DNA of 33,947 nt from Planctomycetota bacterium (lineage in GTDB: Bacteria > Planctomycetota > Phycisphaerae > Phycisphaerales > UBA1924), in the NCBI GenBank assembly GCA_963204725.1, contig CAUJHH010000013.1, positions 1 to 33,947 on the forward strand, given 5' to 3'. The position numbers and the translations under genes are program-made. The notes under the pieces are model-generated. The model made no database searches and was not told the DNA's origin. It saw nothing but the letters and a program-made list of their open reading frames with translations. This document shows, one piece after another, positions 8,667 through 17,142 of the stretch (positions within the stretch are counted from its first letter, which is position 1; every line of letters begins with the position of its first letter).

Positions 8667-8945
8667 CAGCAGCAGGAACAGCAGCAGCAACCAAACCAGC
8701 GTCAGCAACAGCAGCAACAAGCCCAGCGGAACGAGGATCAGAAGGGCGAACCGAACGAGGGACAATCGCCCTCGCGTCAGAACGGGGGATTGAACAGCGT
8801 CGAACTGAACGCGGCGGCGTGGGGAGCGCTGCCTGCGCGTCTGCGCGACGCGCTGGTGCAGGGCTCGAGCGATCGGTTCAGCTCTATCTATCAGACGATG
8901 ACCGAGCAGTACTACCGGCGACTCGCCGAGGAGCCGAGGCGATGA
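8667..8945 (+). pseudogene. In-frame continuation downstream of the TAG
   Basis: The frame of the preceding gene resumes directly as QQQEQQQQPNQRQQQQQQAQ, then a Glu/Asn/Gly linker, then a folded-looking end: NAAAWGALPARLRDALVQG followed by SDRFSSIYQTMTEQYYRRLA. The stop TGA (8943-8945) overlaps the ATG at 8942, exactly like the other junctions in this operon. The end has conserved-looking aromatic, Leu and Arg spacing and no further stop, so the frame appears to have been under selection. There is no internal start with a good ribosome site, so the segment is made only if the TAG is read through or is an error. Confidence 0.75.
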
Positions 8946-10087
8946 ATCGAACTCTGGCCTCGATCGCTGTGATGGCCTCGGGATGGGGCTGCTGTGCGCT
9001 CGGGCAGGACCTGCCCCCGGCTCCGCCGGCGAGCTCGGCGACGCCTCCGGCAGAACCGGCGCAACCACGCCGCGAGCCGTTGAGCGACATCGCGATCCAG
9101 GGACGAGACAGCGCACAGAACAACGCGCTTGAGAACGAGATCACGCCGGAGCTCGATGAGGCGATCTCTCGGGGCCTTGCGTATCTCTCGCAGCAACAGA
9201 ACGCGGACGGCTCATTCGGCGATCTGCGTTACGAGCGGAACATCGCGATCACCGCGCTCGCGTGCCTCGCGTTCATGGCGGACGGGAACGTGCCGGGGCG
9301 CGGGGTGTACGCGGAACACGTGCAGAAAGGGCTGGAGTTCGTGCTCGCGAATGTCGCGGAGAACGGGCTGTTGGCCTCGGACGCGGCGAACGGCCCGATG
9401 TATGGGCACGGGTTCGCGACGCTCTTTCTCGGCGAGGTGTACGGGATGACCGCGGGCGGCGGCGACACACGCCTGGCGCAGCGGACGCACGAGGCGCTCG
9501 TGAAGGCCGTGCGCCTGATCGAGTCGACACAGAACGATCAGGGCGGGTGGCGGTACAACCCGGTGCCGTACGACGCGGACGTGTCGGTCACGATCTGCCA
9601 GGTCATGGGGCTGCGCTCGGCGCGGAACGCGGGGATCGAGGTGTCGCGGGACACGATCGATCGGGCCGTGACGTATGTCCGGCAGTGCCAGAACCCGGAT
9701 GGCGGATTCAAGTACCAGCTCGACGTCGGGGCGTCGGCATGGCCAAGGTCGGCGGCGGGCGTCGCCGCGCTCTACTACGCGGGAATCTATGAGGACGAGT
9801 CGCTGAACCGTGGCCTGTCGTACCTGAATATGTCGGCGATGCCCGGCACGGGGCGAGCTCCGAGAACACACTACTTCTACGGCCACTACTACGCGATCCA
9901 GGCGATGTACCTCGCGGGCGGCGAGTGGTGGGCGCGGTGGTGGCCTGCGGCCCGCGAGGAGTTGCTGGTGCAGCAGCTTGATACCGGGGCGTGGGATGAT
10001 CGCTCGGTGGGGCCGACGTACTCGACGGCGATGGGATTGCTTGTCCTTCAGATGCCCAAGCGGTATCTGCCGATCTTCCAGAAATGA
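8942..10087 (+). CDS. Secreted alpha/alpha-toroid (QW-repeat, terpene-cyclase-like) protein
   Basis: Exported protein of 381 residues with a signal peptide (about 1-21, ending CCALGQD) and a Pro/Ala linker. The rest is built of repeats of the prenyltransferase/squalene-cyclase toroid type: QQQNADGSFGD (84-94), TQNDQGGW (196-203), CQNPDGGF (249-256) and QQLDTGAWDD (344-353). The cyclase acid motif DxDD is not intact; YDADVSV at 210-216 lacks the last Asp, and a secreted protein would not meet polyprenyl substrates in the usual way. A binding or scaffold role is more likely than cyclisation (inference). I chose the start at 8942, not the in-frame ATG at 8819, because it gives a signal peptide and an ATGA overlap with the preceding frame. 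Confidence 0.85.
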   Translation: MNRTLASIAVMASGWGCCALGQDLPPAPPASSATPPAEPAQPRREPLSDIAIQGRDSAQNNALENEITPELDEAISRGLAYLSQQQNADGSFGDLRYERNIAITALACLAFMADGNVPGRGVYAEHVQKGLEFVLANVAENGLLASDAANGPMYGHGFATLFLGEVYGMTAGGGDTRLAQRTHEALVKAVRLIESTQNDQGGWRYNPVPYDADVSVTICQVMGLRSARNAGIEVSRDTIDRAVTYVRQCQNPDGGFKYQLDVGASAWPRSAAGVAALYYAGIYEDESLNRGLSYLNMSAMPGTGRAPRTHYFYGHYYAIQAMYLAGGEWWARWWPAAREELLVQQLDTGAWDDRSVGPTYSTAMGLLVLQMPKRYLPIFQK

Positions 10088-11328
10088 TGCACACGCTGGC
10101 CATCCTGACGTCCGTGATGCTGCTCTCGCCCGAGGGGCCGAGGCGGATCCTGCTCGGCGCGGACCTCTCTCGCACGGTTGTGAGCATCGAGCGGTTGGAT
10201 GGCGCCTCGGTGGGCGTTGTCGACGAGCGAGGCGTGCGCCGGACCGTCGAATCAAAGGACATCCTGGCGATCTATGGCGAGTTGGCAGCTCGACCGCTGG
10301 TCTCGGAGGGATCTCTGGCCATCGGGCTGGCCGATGGACAGCGGATCATCGGTCGTCTCGGCGCAATCGAGGGTGATCAGGAGTCGATACGAATCGTGCA
10401 CCCGCTGCTCGGTGAGCTGCGTGTCGCGCTCGACCAGACGCTGTGGATCACGAACGCGGATGCGCCCGCTCCGAGCGCCGCAGTGAGCGAGGACACGGTG
10501 GTGCTCGCCAACGGGGATCTCCTCACGGGTTTCGTGGTGGGATTCGTGCCCGCGCGGCGCGACACCGGAACGAGTGTCGAAGCGATCGTTGAGAACAGCG
10601 CGGGAGCAACGCAGCAGTTGGCGATCGAGCGAGTCTCGACGCTCATCATCGCGAATCCGACCGTCGCGCCACGAGGTGCACGAGTTTGGCTGGCGGACGG
10701 CAGCAGCGTCGGGATGCGAGAGGTCAGCGCGGCCGGAGCGGGCATGGTTCAGTTCGTGCCGGAACTCGGCGAGGCTGCGCAGACGGAAGCCGATCCGACC
10801 GAAGACGCGATGCCGCATGCTCCGCCCGCACGGGGAATGGCGATCGTGGACCACGTGGTGGGGTGGATGCCGGACGCTGGGCGACTGGTCGCGCTCGCCG
10901 ATGCCCGCGTTTTAAGCGTGCAACCCGTGGAACCCCGGCCGTGGACCGATCAACCGAGATTCGGCGATGCGACGCGGTCTCCGCTGGGCGCGCCGGACAT
11001 TCGCTTCCCGGGCCCTGCGCGGGTTGAGTGGGAACTGCCGGATCGAACTGACGGGCTGGCGTGCGTGGTCACGATGCCGGAGGCGTATCGCGATTGGGGC
11101 GACTGCGAGGTCGTGATCCTGACGGCGGCGGCCTCGGGTGGGGGCTGGCGCGAGCGGTGGCGCGGGCACGTGAACGCGGCGCAGCCGTCGCTTCCGGTCG
11201 CGCTCGATCTTGCGGACCAGCCCCGGCGGCTGCTGGTCGCGGTGGAGCCGGGCGCGTTCGGGCCGGTGCAGGATCGACCGACGCTGGTGACGCCCGTGCT
11301 CCGCATCGCACCGATCAGCGGACCTTGA
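10084..11328 (+). CDS. Unknown protein, last gene of the DUF4175-like operon
   Basis: No firm family. The start overlaps the previous stop (ATGA), and a short hydrophobic N-terminus (MMHTLAILTSVMLLS) suggests export. The first half repeats beta-strand units such as RRILLGADLSRTVVSIERLD and VVLANGDLLTGFVVGFVP. The last 100 residues (LPDRTDGLACVVTMPEAYRD, then a stretch ending VAVEPGAFGPVQDRP) recall NPCBM-like carbohydrate-binding domains of planctomycete exported proteins, with low certainty. It ends convergently with mraY, overlapping it by 14 bases. No hairpin separates the two. Confidence 0.8.
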   Translation: MMHTLAILTSVMLLSPEGPRRILLGADLSRTVVSIERLDGASVGVVDERGVRRTVESKDILAIYGELAARPLVSEGSLAIGLADGQRIIGRLGAIEGDQESIRIVHPLLGELRVALDQTLWITNADAPAPSAAVSEDTVVLANGDLLTGFVVGFVPARRDTGTSVEAIVENSAGATQQLAIERVSTLIIANPTVAPRGARVWLADGSSVGMREVSAAGAGMVQFVPELGEAAQTEADPTEDAMPHAPPARGMAIVDHVVGWMPDAGRLVALADARVLSVQPVEPRPWTDQPRFGDATRSPLGAPDIRFPGPARVEWELPDRTDGLACVVTMPEAYRDWGDCEVVILTAAASGGGWRERWRGHVNAAQPSLPVALDLADQPRRLLVAVEPGAFGPVQDRPTLVTPVLRIAPISGP

Positions 11329-12499
11329 GCGTCCAGAGCGCAACCGCAACGAAGAGCACGGCGACGATCCAGGCTCGCGCGACGATCTGCTGCTCTTTCC
11401 AGCCGGAGAGGTGCAGGGCGTGGTGGTATGGCGCGATCTTGAACACACGCCGCCCGGTGCCGGTCGCGATCCGCGTCAGCTTGAAGACGCCGACCTGGAT
11501 GGCGACAGACGCGATCTCGAGAAGGAAAACACCGGACATCAGGAGCACGACGGCCTCCTGCCGCGTGACGATGGCGATGTAGCCGATGAGCGCGCCGAGC
11601 GCGAGCGAGCCGGTATCGCCCATGAAGACCTGCGCCGGAGAGCAGTTCCACCAGAGGAAGCCCAGGCACGCGCCAATCATCGCGCCCGCGACAACGGCGA
11701 GCTCGTCCGCGAAGGGAATGTGCGGAACGAGCAGGTAACGGGAGGCCTGCTCGCTGCCGGCGATGAGGGCGAGCACGAGGAGGCCGACGGAGACGGAGGT
11801 GCTGACGCCGCTGGCGAGGCCATCCATGCCGTCGGTGATGTTGACGGCGTTGCTCATGCCGGTGAGCATGAGCATGGCGAGCATGACGAACGCGCCGCGT
11901 CCGAGGTAGATCAGACTCCCGGAGATGTCGCCCTGGGCGGACTCGTAGGTCTTCTGGAGCGGGAGGTTCAGCACGTGGCCGAGGTCGTGGGCGGCGCCTG
12001 TGTTGGCGTGGTTGAACGTAAAGAAGCCGACGAGCAGCCCGAGCCCGAGCTGGAACGCGAGCTTCTCCCACGCGTACAGGCCCTGGCGGCTGCCTCCGCG
12101 GTGGGCGGCGGTCAGCTTGAGCCAGTCGTCGACGCCCCCGAGCGCGGCGGTCCAGAGCATGACGATGAGCGCGAGCTGCACGTAGAACTTGGAAACGTCG
12201 GCGAGGAGGAGTGTGGAGATGGCGATGGCGCCGACGATGAGTGCGCCGCCCATCGTGGGCGTGTTGGCCTTGCCCTGCGAATGGGCTCGGAGGGCCTCGG
12301 CGTCGGTTGCGCCGGTATCGCCGATCTTCAGACGCACAAGCAGGCGGATGACGCGGCGACCGAAGATGAGCACGACAAAGAATGCGACGAGGAGCGCGGC
12401 GAAGGCGCGGAACTGGATCTGGTCCAGGATGCCCATGGTCCAGTAGAGGTTGTTGGCCTCGAGCCAGTCGCGGATGTTGGAGAGCAGGACGTAGAGCAT
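11315..12499 (-). CDS. mraY: Phospho-N-acetylmuramoyl-pentapeptide transferase
   Basis: Polytopic membrane enzyme that moves phospho-MurNAc-pentapeptide from UDP to undecaprenyl phosphate, giving lipid I. Seen: TPTMGG (80-85), VDDWLK with the catalytic Asp pair (123-128), NAVNITDGMDGL (217-228), FMGDTGS (292-298) and the HHALH magnesium/uridine motif (359-363), among about ten hydrophobic segments. At 394 residues it is a little longer than the usual 320-360. The start ATG overlaps the murF stop (TGATG), so translation is likely coupled. It closes the queA-murE-murF-mraY string, an order in which mraY directly follows murF as in classical clusters, but no murD, ftsW or murG follows. Confidence 0.97.
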   Translation of the reverse strand: MLYVLLSNIRDWLEANNLYWTMGILDQIQFRAFAALLVAFFVVLIFGRRVIRLLVRLKIGDTGATDAEALRAHSQGKANTPTMGGALIVGAIAISTLLLADVSKFYVQLALIVMLWTAALGGVDDWLKLTAAHRGGSRQGLYAWEKLAFQLGLGLLVGFFTFNHANTGAAHDLGHVLNLPLQKTYESAQGDISGSLIYLGRGAFVMLAMLMLTGMSNAVNITDGMDGLASGVSTSVSVGLLVLALIAGSEQASRYLLVPHIPFADELAVVAGAMIGACLGFLWWNCSPAQVFMGDTGSLALGALIGYIAIVTRQEAVVLLMSGVFLLEIASVAIQVGVFKLTRIATGTGRRVFKIAPYHHALHLSGWKEQQIVARAWIVAVLFVAVALWTLKVR

Positions 12500-13998
12500 C
12501 AGGCGATGGCGCTCCCGGCGCTGGTCTTGGGCGTCGTCGACACGATGTGGGCCGATGGGGGCGTGACGCGATGCACGGTCTGGATGGCTTCGGCGATCCG
12601 CTCGAGGCGCATGCCGCGCGAGCCCTTGAGGAGCACGATGTCGCCCTGCGCGATGACGGAGGCGGCGCGAGCAGCGTTCTCGGCAGAGGAATCGGCGAGC
12701 GCAAAGACGACTGCGTCGCCTTTGATTTCGGCGATGAGCCGGTCGCGTGCGGCCATGAGCGGACCGACCAGGACAACGCGATCGATGGCGGCGTCACCGG
12801 CGACTGCTCGAACGACCTCGTCGTGGAGGGCGGGGCCGTCCGGACCGAGCTCGAGCATGTCGCCGAGAACAAGGACGCGCCCGCCCCCGGCACGGGGCGC
12901 GATGGAGCGGAGCGTGCCGATGGCGGCCATGACCGAGTCGGGATTGGCGTTGTAGGCGTCGTTGATAAGCTCGATGTCGCCGATGCGGGTGCGCTCGAGG
13001 CGCATGTTCGCGCTACGAACGGAGGCGAGACCGCGCCGGATGTCGTCGTCGGCGACTCGGAAGCGGCGCGCCACGGCGACGGCGAAGGCGGCGTTGCAGG
13101 CGTTGTGCGCGCCGAGCAGGGGCAACGAGAAGGCGGCGCGATCGTTCAGCGTGAATTCGGTTCCCTCGGGGATCGGCTCGGCGCTCGCGACGCGAACATC
13201 TGACGTCGGACCGATGCCAACGCGGATCAGCGTGGGCCCGGCATCCTCGGCGCGACGCACGGAGCGGGCGCGGAGCACCTCGTCCAACTCTGCGGACTCG
13301 GCGGTGACGACACCGATGCCCCCCGATCGGACATGGTCGAGCACGCTCGCCTCTTCGGTGGCGACGCCCTTGACCGAGCCGAAGAACTCGAGGTGTTCGC
13401 GTCCGATGCTGGTGATGACCGCGACATCCGGCTGGACGACCTGCGCGAGGGTGGCGATCTCGCCGGGCGCGCTGGTGCCGACCTCGCAGATGAGGTACTG
13501 GTCGCCGCGCCTCGCGTTCAGGATCGTGAGCGGGACGCCGATGGAATTGTTGAAGCTCTTGATGGAGGCGGTGCCGCGCATGGCGGCGCCGAGGGCGGCG
13601 TCGATGAGGCGGACGGTGGTGGTCTTCCCGTTGGAGCCGACGACGGCGATGACGCGGGTGCCCTCCAGGAGTCTGCGCCAGGCGGAGCCCATGCGGAGGA
13701 GTGCGGCTCGCGTGTCGCCGACCCGCAGGACACATGCGCCGCCGAGCGATCCGGGCTCGAACTCGTTCGAGACAATGACAAGACCCGCTCCGGCGCGAGC
13801 GGCCTGCTCGACGTAGAGGTGGCCGTCGGTGTTCTCGCCCTTGATGGCGACGAAGATGTTGCCGGGCGCAACGGATCGAGAGTCGATGGAGACACCGGCG
13901 AGGGGGGCGTCGGATGCGCCCTCGGGCCGGGCGAACCACGTGCCGCCGATCGCGGTGCGGATGCCGTCCGGGGTCCAGAACTTCACATGCTCACTCAA
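12499..13998 (-). CDS. murF: UDP-MurNAc-tripeptide:D-Ala-D-Ala ligase
   Basis: Cytoplasmic ATP-dependent Mur ligase that adds D-Ala-D-Ala to UDP-MurNAc-tripeptide. The P-loop VVGSNGKTT, the family stretch NDAYNANPDSVMAAIGTLRS and VLGDMLELG are all present, as is the N-terminal SIDSRSVAPGNIFVAIKG. Homology begins at FWTPDGIRTAIGG. The frame is open up to a GTG at 14040, which has no ribosome site. A TTG at 13998 has GGAGG (14004-14008) 5 bases upstream and is preferred here, giving 499 residues; a GTG at 13986 is another option. The gene follows murE by 19-60 bases. Confidence 0.95.
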   Translation of the reverse strand: MSEHVKFWTPDGIRTAIGGTWFARPEGASDAPLAGVSIDSRSVAPGNIFVAIKGENTDGHLYVEQAARAGAGLVIVSNEFEPGSLGGACVLRVGDTRAALLRMGSAWRRLLEGTRVIAVVGSNGKTTTVRLIDAALGAAMRGTASIKSFNNSIGVPLTILNARRGDQYLICEVGTSAPGEIATLAQVVQPDVAVITSIGREHLEFFGSVKGVATEEASVLDHVRSGGIGVVTAESAELDEVLRARSVRRAEDAGPTLIRVGIGPTSDVRVASAEPIPEGTEFTLNDRAAFSLPLLGAHNACNAAFAVAVARRFRVADDDIRRGLASVRSANMRLERTRIGDIELINDAYNANPDSVMAAIGTLRSIAPRAGGGRVLVLGDMLELGPDGPALHDEVVRAVAGDAAIDRVVLVGPLMAARDRLIAEIKGDAVVFALADSSAENAARAASVIAQGDIVLLKGSRGMRLERIAEAIQTVHRVTPPSAHIVSTTPKTSAGSAIA

Positions 13999-14058
13999 CA
14001 GATCCTCCGATCGATCGCACACGGACACGGCTTGCGCCACAAGGTTCGGTTCGGGGGT

Positions 14059-15654
14059 TCAACGACGCAATGCGAGGGCTTCGGACGCGACCATCGCGTC
14101 GTCGAATGGAATCTTGTAGGTGCCTCCACGCCCGTCCGGGAGTTCCTGGTCGATCTCGTGGCCCTTTCCGGCGATGAGAATGATGTCAAAGGGAGCGGCG
14201 TGGCGGACCGCATGCTGGATCGCCTCGCGCCGATCCGCGTGGACGACAACCTTGGCGGCGTCGGGCGCGTCGATCCCCTTGATGATCTCGTTGATGATGT
14301 CCGAGGGGCGTTCGTGCCTGGGGTTGTCACTGGTGAGCACGACAACATCCGCGAGCTCGGCGGCGATCTTCCCCATGCGCGGGCGCTTCGTGCGGTCCTT
14401 GTCGCCGCCGGCTCCGAAGACAATCCAGATCCGGGGCTCGATCTCGGATCCCGCCGCGTGACCCGGCAGAACACTGCGCACGGCGCGGAGCGCGTTCCGA
14501 AGGCCGTCATCGGTATGGGCAAAGTCGACAAGAACGGTCGGAAGCGCGGCTCTGCGGGCTCGGGTCAGATTCGGCACCACGACGGGCTCGAGACGGCCGC
14601 GCGGGGGCGTGGCGTTGGCGAGTCCGGTGGCGATCCCTTCGCGCGAGAGGCCGAGGAAGTGGCATGCAGCGACGGCCTGAAGGGCGTTGATCGCGTTGTG
14701 GTCTCCAATGAGGGGGCTGTCGGCCTCGACGCGGCCCCACGGCCCATCGAGCGCGAGGCGCACGCCGGAGACGGTGCGGCTCAGGATCCGCACGGCGCAC
14801 CACGAGCCAGAAGATTGTTCTTCGGGCGTGAGCGGCCGCGAAACGCAGCGGAGGATGGGTGCGGAACAATCGCGGACCATTCGCTCGTGAGCGGGGTCCT
14901 CGGCGTTGACGATCGCGAGACCGTCTGCGGGGAGTGACTCGAAGAGCATCGCCTTGGCGGAGGCGTAGGCGTCCATTGTCTTGTGGTAGTCGAGGTGGTC
15001 GCCGGTGAGGTTTGTGAAGATGCCGACATTGAACCGGACGGCGGCAACGCGCCCCTGATCGAGGGCGTGGCTCGACGCTTCCATCGCGGCGGCCTTGCAG
15101 CCCATCTCGACCATCGTGGCAAGTGTGCGGCTGACCTCTATGGCGGGGGGCGTCGTCATGCTCGCGGGGGCGATCTCGCGCCCGTCATCGACGAGGATGG
15201 TGCCGATCATGCCGCAGCGAAGGTCCATTGCATTCATGATCTGGTGGATCAGGTGAACGATGGTGGTCTTGCCGTTGGTTCCGGTGACGCCGACGACCGC
15301 GAGTCTGGAAGATGGATTGCCGTAGAAACGCTCAGCCATGAATGCGGAGACACGAGAGACGTTGGGCGTGACGACGACGGCAACGTCCTTGCCGAGGTCG
15401 CGATGGTGCGACCCCGAGTCGCAGACGCCCCCATCACAGACGGCGGCGTCATCGGAGATGATGGCAGCGGCGCCCTGCTCGCAGGCCTGCCCGACGTAGG
15501 CACGACCGTCGGACTTCTGGCCCCGGCGAGCAACGAAGAGCGAGCCGGGCATGACGGTGCGGCTGTCCTCGGTGACGTCGCAGATGCGAACCGCACCGGG
15601 GTCGCCCTTGGCGATTGTGACATCGAGCCCGGCGATGAGGTCGGCAAGTTTCAT
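14059..15654 (-). CDS. murE: UDP-MurNAc-L-Ala-D-Glu:meso-diaminopimelate ligase
   Basis: Mur ligase that adds the third residue of the stem peptide. P-loop GTNGKTT at 125-131 and IAGKGHE near the C-terminus are present. The substrate-selecting loop reads DNPR (443-446, in TSDNPRHE), the signature for meso-diaminopimelate rather than lysine. The organism therefore should make DAP-type peptidoglycan, which matters because some planctomycetes were long thought to lack a wall. At 531 residues it is slightly longer than usual, with an extra Cys/Asp/Gly-rich stretch near 72-90. The ATG has GGAGG about 5 bases upstream (15660-15664). It starts 180 bases after queA, with tandem TGTGGGAAAG repeats in the gap. 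Confidence 0.97.
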   Translation of the reverse strand: MKLADLIAGLDVTIAKGDPGAVRICDVTEDSRTVMPGSLFVARRGQKSDGRAYVGQACEQGAAAIISDDAAVCDGGVCDSGSHHRDLGKDVAVVVTPNVSRVSAFMAERFYGNPSSRLAVVGVTGTNGKTTIVHLIHQIMNAMDLRCGMIGTILVDDGREIAPASMTTPPAIEVSRTLATMVEMGCKAAAMEASSHALDQGRVAAVRFNVGIFTNLTGDHLDYHKTMDAYASAKAMLFESLPADGLAIVNAEDPAHERMVRDCSAPILRCVSRPLTPEEQSSGSWCAVRILSRTVSGVRLALDGPWGRVEADSPLIGDHNAINALQAVAACHFLGLSREGIATGLANATPPRGRLEPVVVPNLTRARRAALPTVLVDFAHTDDGLRNALRAVRSVLPGHAAGSEIEPRIWIVFGAGGDKDRTKRPRMGKIAAELADVVVLTSDNPRHERPSDIINEIIKGIDAPDAAKVVVHADRREAIQHAVRHAAPFDIILIAGKGHEIDQELPDGRGGTYKIPFDDAMVASEALALRR

Positions 15655-15763
15655 CTCTGCCTCCGTGGATTCGACACCGGGGTTTCTCTCTCGATCGAGC
15701 GAACCGGCGCACCATCATCGGCCCGCGCGTCGGCTTCGCGCTCAATCGCAGTTCCAGACGGGC

Positions 15764-15792
15764 TTTCCCACAACTTTCCCACATGATTGTGG
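15764..15792 (-). promoter_or_regulatory. Tandem TGTGGGAAAG repeats upstream of murE (MraZ-site-like)
   Basis: On the minus strand, TGTGGGAAA occurs twice with an 11-base period (plus-strand TTTCCCACA at 15764-15772 and 15775-15783). A CCACA-TGAT-TGTGG palindrome (15779-15792) overlaps one end. MraZ, the regulator of division/cell-wall clusters, is known to bind tandem TGGGN-type repeats ahead of such operons. The site lies about 110 bases upstream of the murE start. Binding here is inference, and no mraZ gene is in the window. Confidence 0.45.
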
Positions 15793-15833
15793 CGGGTCCG
15801 AATGAGTCGGGCGCGGGTCAAGGGCCAGATTGT

Positions 15834-17009
15834 TCACGGAAGGATGAGCATCGAATCTCCGTAGCTGTAGAACCGATAGCCGCTGCGAATCGCCTCGGCG
15901 TAAAGGGCGTGCACACGCTCGATGCCGGAGCCGGGCTCGTGGTCACGCTCAAAGAGGGCGGCAACCAGGGCCAGCAGAGTCGAGCGAGGGAGGTGGAAGT
16001 TGGTCAGCACACCATCGACCCATCGCACCGGGTATCGCGGAGAGATAAGCAGCCGGGTGTCGATGTGGGAAGGCCAAGGCGACGGAAGGGGCTGGCCCGG
16101 TTCGGCAAGAACGGCGTGGCTTTCCAGCGTGCGAACGCTGGTGGTGCCGACCGCGAAGACGCGACCAGACTTGGAACCACGGGTGGCGACGATGCGATCG
16201 GCGAGGGCACGATCCATGGAGCACCACTCCCTGTGCATGGGATGGTCGAGCAGCGAATCGGTCTCGACCGGCTTGAATGTGCCGGTGCCGACATGGAGCA
16301 GGACGTCGGCAGACGCGACCCCCATCGCGCCCAGACGTGCGAGCAGTTCGGATGTGAAGTGGAGCCCGGCGGTCGGCGCGGCGACCGAACCCGGAGCGCG
16401 AACGTCGGCGTAGACGGTCTGGTAGCGGACGCGGTCGCTGGCATCGGGGATGATCTGCTTGCTCTCACGGCGCGCAGCGAGGATGTAAGGAGGCAGCGGG
16501 GTGCGTCCGAGTCTCGCGAGAATCGCGTCTTGCTCACCTGGCGCGATGGCGCGAGACTCGGTTCCGTTCCCAACTCTCGCTTCGGCGATCCAGCCCCCCT
16601 CGTCGCCACCTGCGGGCTCGACGAGCGTGAGTTCCACGTCGGAGGGCTGGTCGCAATGATCGAGGAGTGTGAGGATCGCACCGGCGCGCGCGCGTCGGGC
16701 CTTGATGAGGACCTGCCAGCGGGTGGCACCCGGGGCCGGGCCGGGGCATTCGTGGAGGAAGAGCCCCTCGAACCTGCCGCCGGTTCGGGTGTTGAGGCCG
16801 ACGAGCCGCGCCGCGAGCACGCTGGTGCGATTGAAGACCATGAGATCGCCCGGGCGGAGGAAGCGAGGCAGGTCGCGGACGTGCGCGTGCTCAAGCAAGT
16901 CGGGATCGGAACGGCTGGCAACGAGCATCCGTGCCGCGTCGCGCGGCTCCGCGGCGGAGGTGGCGATCACGCCGTCGGGGAGTTCGTAGTCAAGTTCGCT
17001 CGTCCGCAC
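15834..17009 (-). CDS. queA: S-adenosylmethionine:tRNA ribosyltransferase-isomerase
   Basis: Transfers the ribosyl part of S-adenosylmethionine to 7-aminomethyl-7-deazaguanine in tRNA, giving epoxyqueuosine. Family stretches are clear: RTSELDYELP at the start, DLMVFNRTSVLAARL, YQTVYADVRAPGSVAAPTAG, then LHF, HVGTGTFKPVETD, VGTTSVRTLES and YGDSMLIL at the end. The frame is open to 17123, but homology begins at RTSELDYELP. A GTG at 17009 with AAAGGAG (17021-17027) 11 bases upstream fixes the start, giving 391 residues. It runs in the same direction as murE-murF-mraY and may be cotranscribed, although the 179-base gap with repeats suggests separate control. Confidence 0.96.
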   Translation of the reverse strand: MRTSELDYELPDGVIATSAAEPRDAARMLVASRSDPDLLEHAHVRDLPRFLRPGDLMVFNRTSVLAARLVGLNTRTGGRFEGLFLHECPGPAPGATRWQVLIKARRARAGAILTLLDHCDQPSDVELTLVEPAGGDEGGWIAEARVGNGTESRAIAPGEQDAILARLGRTPLPPYILAARRESKQIIPDASDRVRYQTVYADVRAPGSVAAPTAGLHFTSELLARLGAMGVASADVLLHVGTGTFKPVETDSLLDHPMHREWCSMDRALADRIVATRGSKSGRVFAVGTTSVRTLESHAVLAEPGQPLPSPWPSHIDTRLLISPRYPVRWVDGVLTNFHLPRSTLLALVAALFERDHEPGSGIERVHALYAEAIRSGYRFYSYGDSMLILP

Positions 17010-17142
17010 GTGAACGCCGACTCCTTTCGATCCGGGCGCGGGCCTGGCGGCCGGACGTTGCGCCGGCACCACACGCGCTGAGGCGCACGGGCCACGGCCG
17101 ACACGACCCGGTCGAGCCAACAAGTCTCAGAACCGCGGGACC

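Noticed and set aside
8630..8740. Trinucleotide TCN/CAG tract as a tandem-repeat locus
   Set aside because: The codons vary (TCC, TCA, TCG; CAG, CAA), so it is a Ser- then Gln-rich coding stretch rather than a simple DNA repeat, although slippage cannot be excluded.
8819..8941. Upstream ATG at 8819 as the start of the QW-repeat protein
   Set aside because: It would remove the N-terminal position of the signal peptide and overlap the preceding frame by over 120 bases; the ATG at 8942 gives both a signal peptide and an ATGA junction.
10950..12893. A 647-codon minus-strand frame across the mraY/murF region
   Set aside because: It is Arg/His/Pro-rich and overlaps mraY and murF in another frame of the same strand; the Mur genes have all their motifs.
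15764..15783. DnaA boxes and a replication origin
   Set aside because: The two TTTCCCACA sites match only 7 of 9 positions of TTATCCACA, and there is no AT-rich unwinding region nor dnaA/dnaN nearby. Their 11-base tandem spacing fits a regulator site better.
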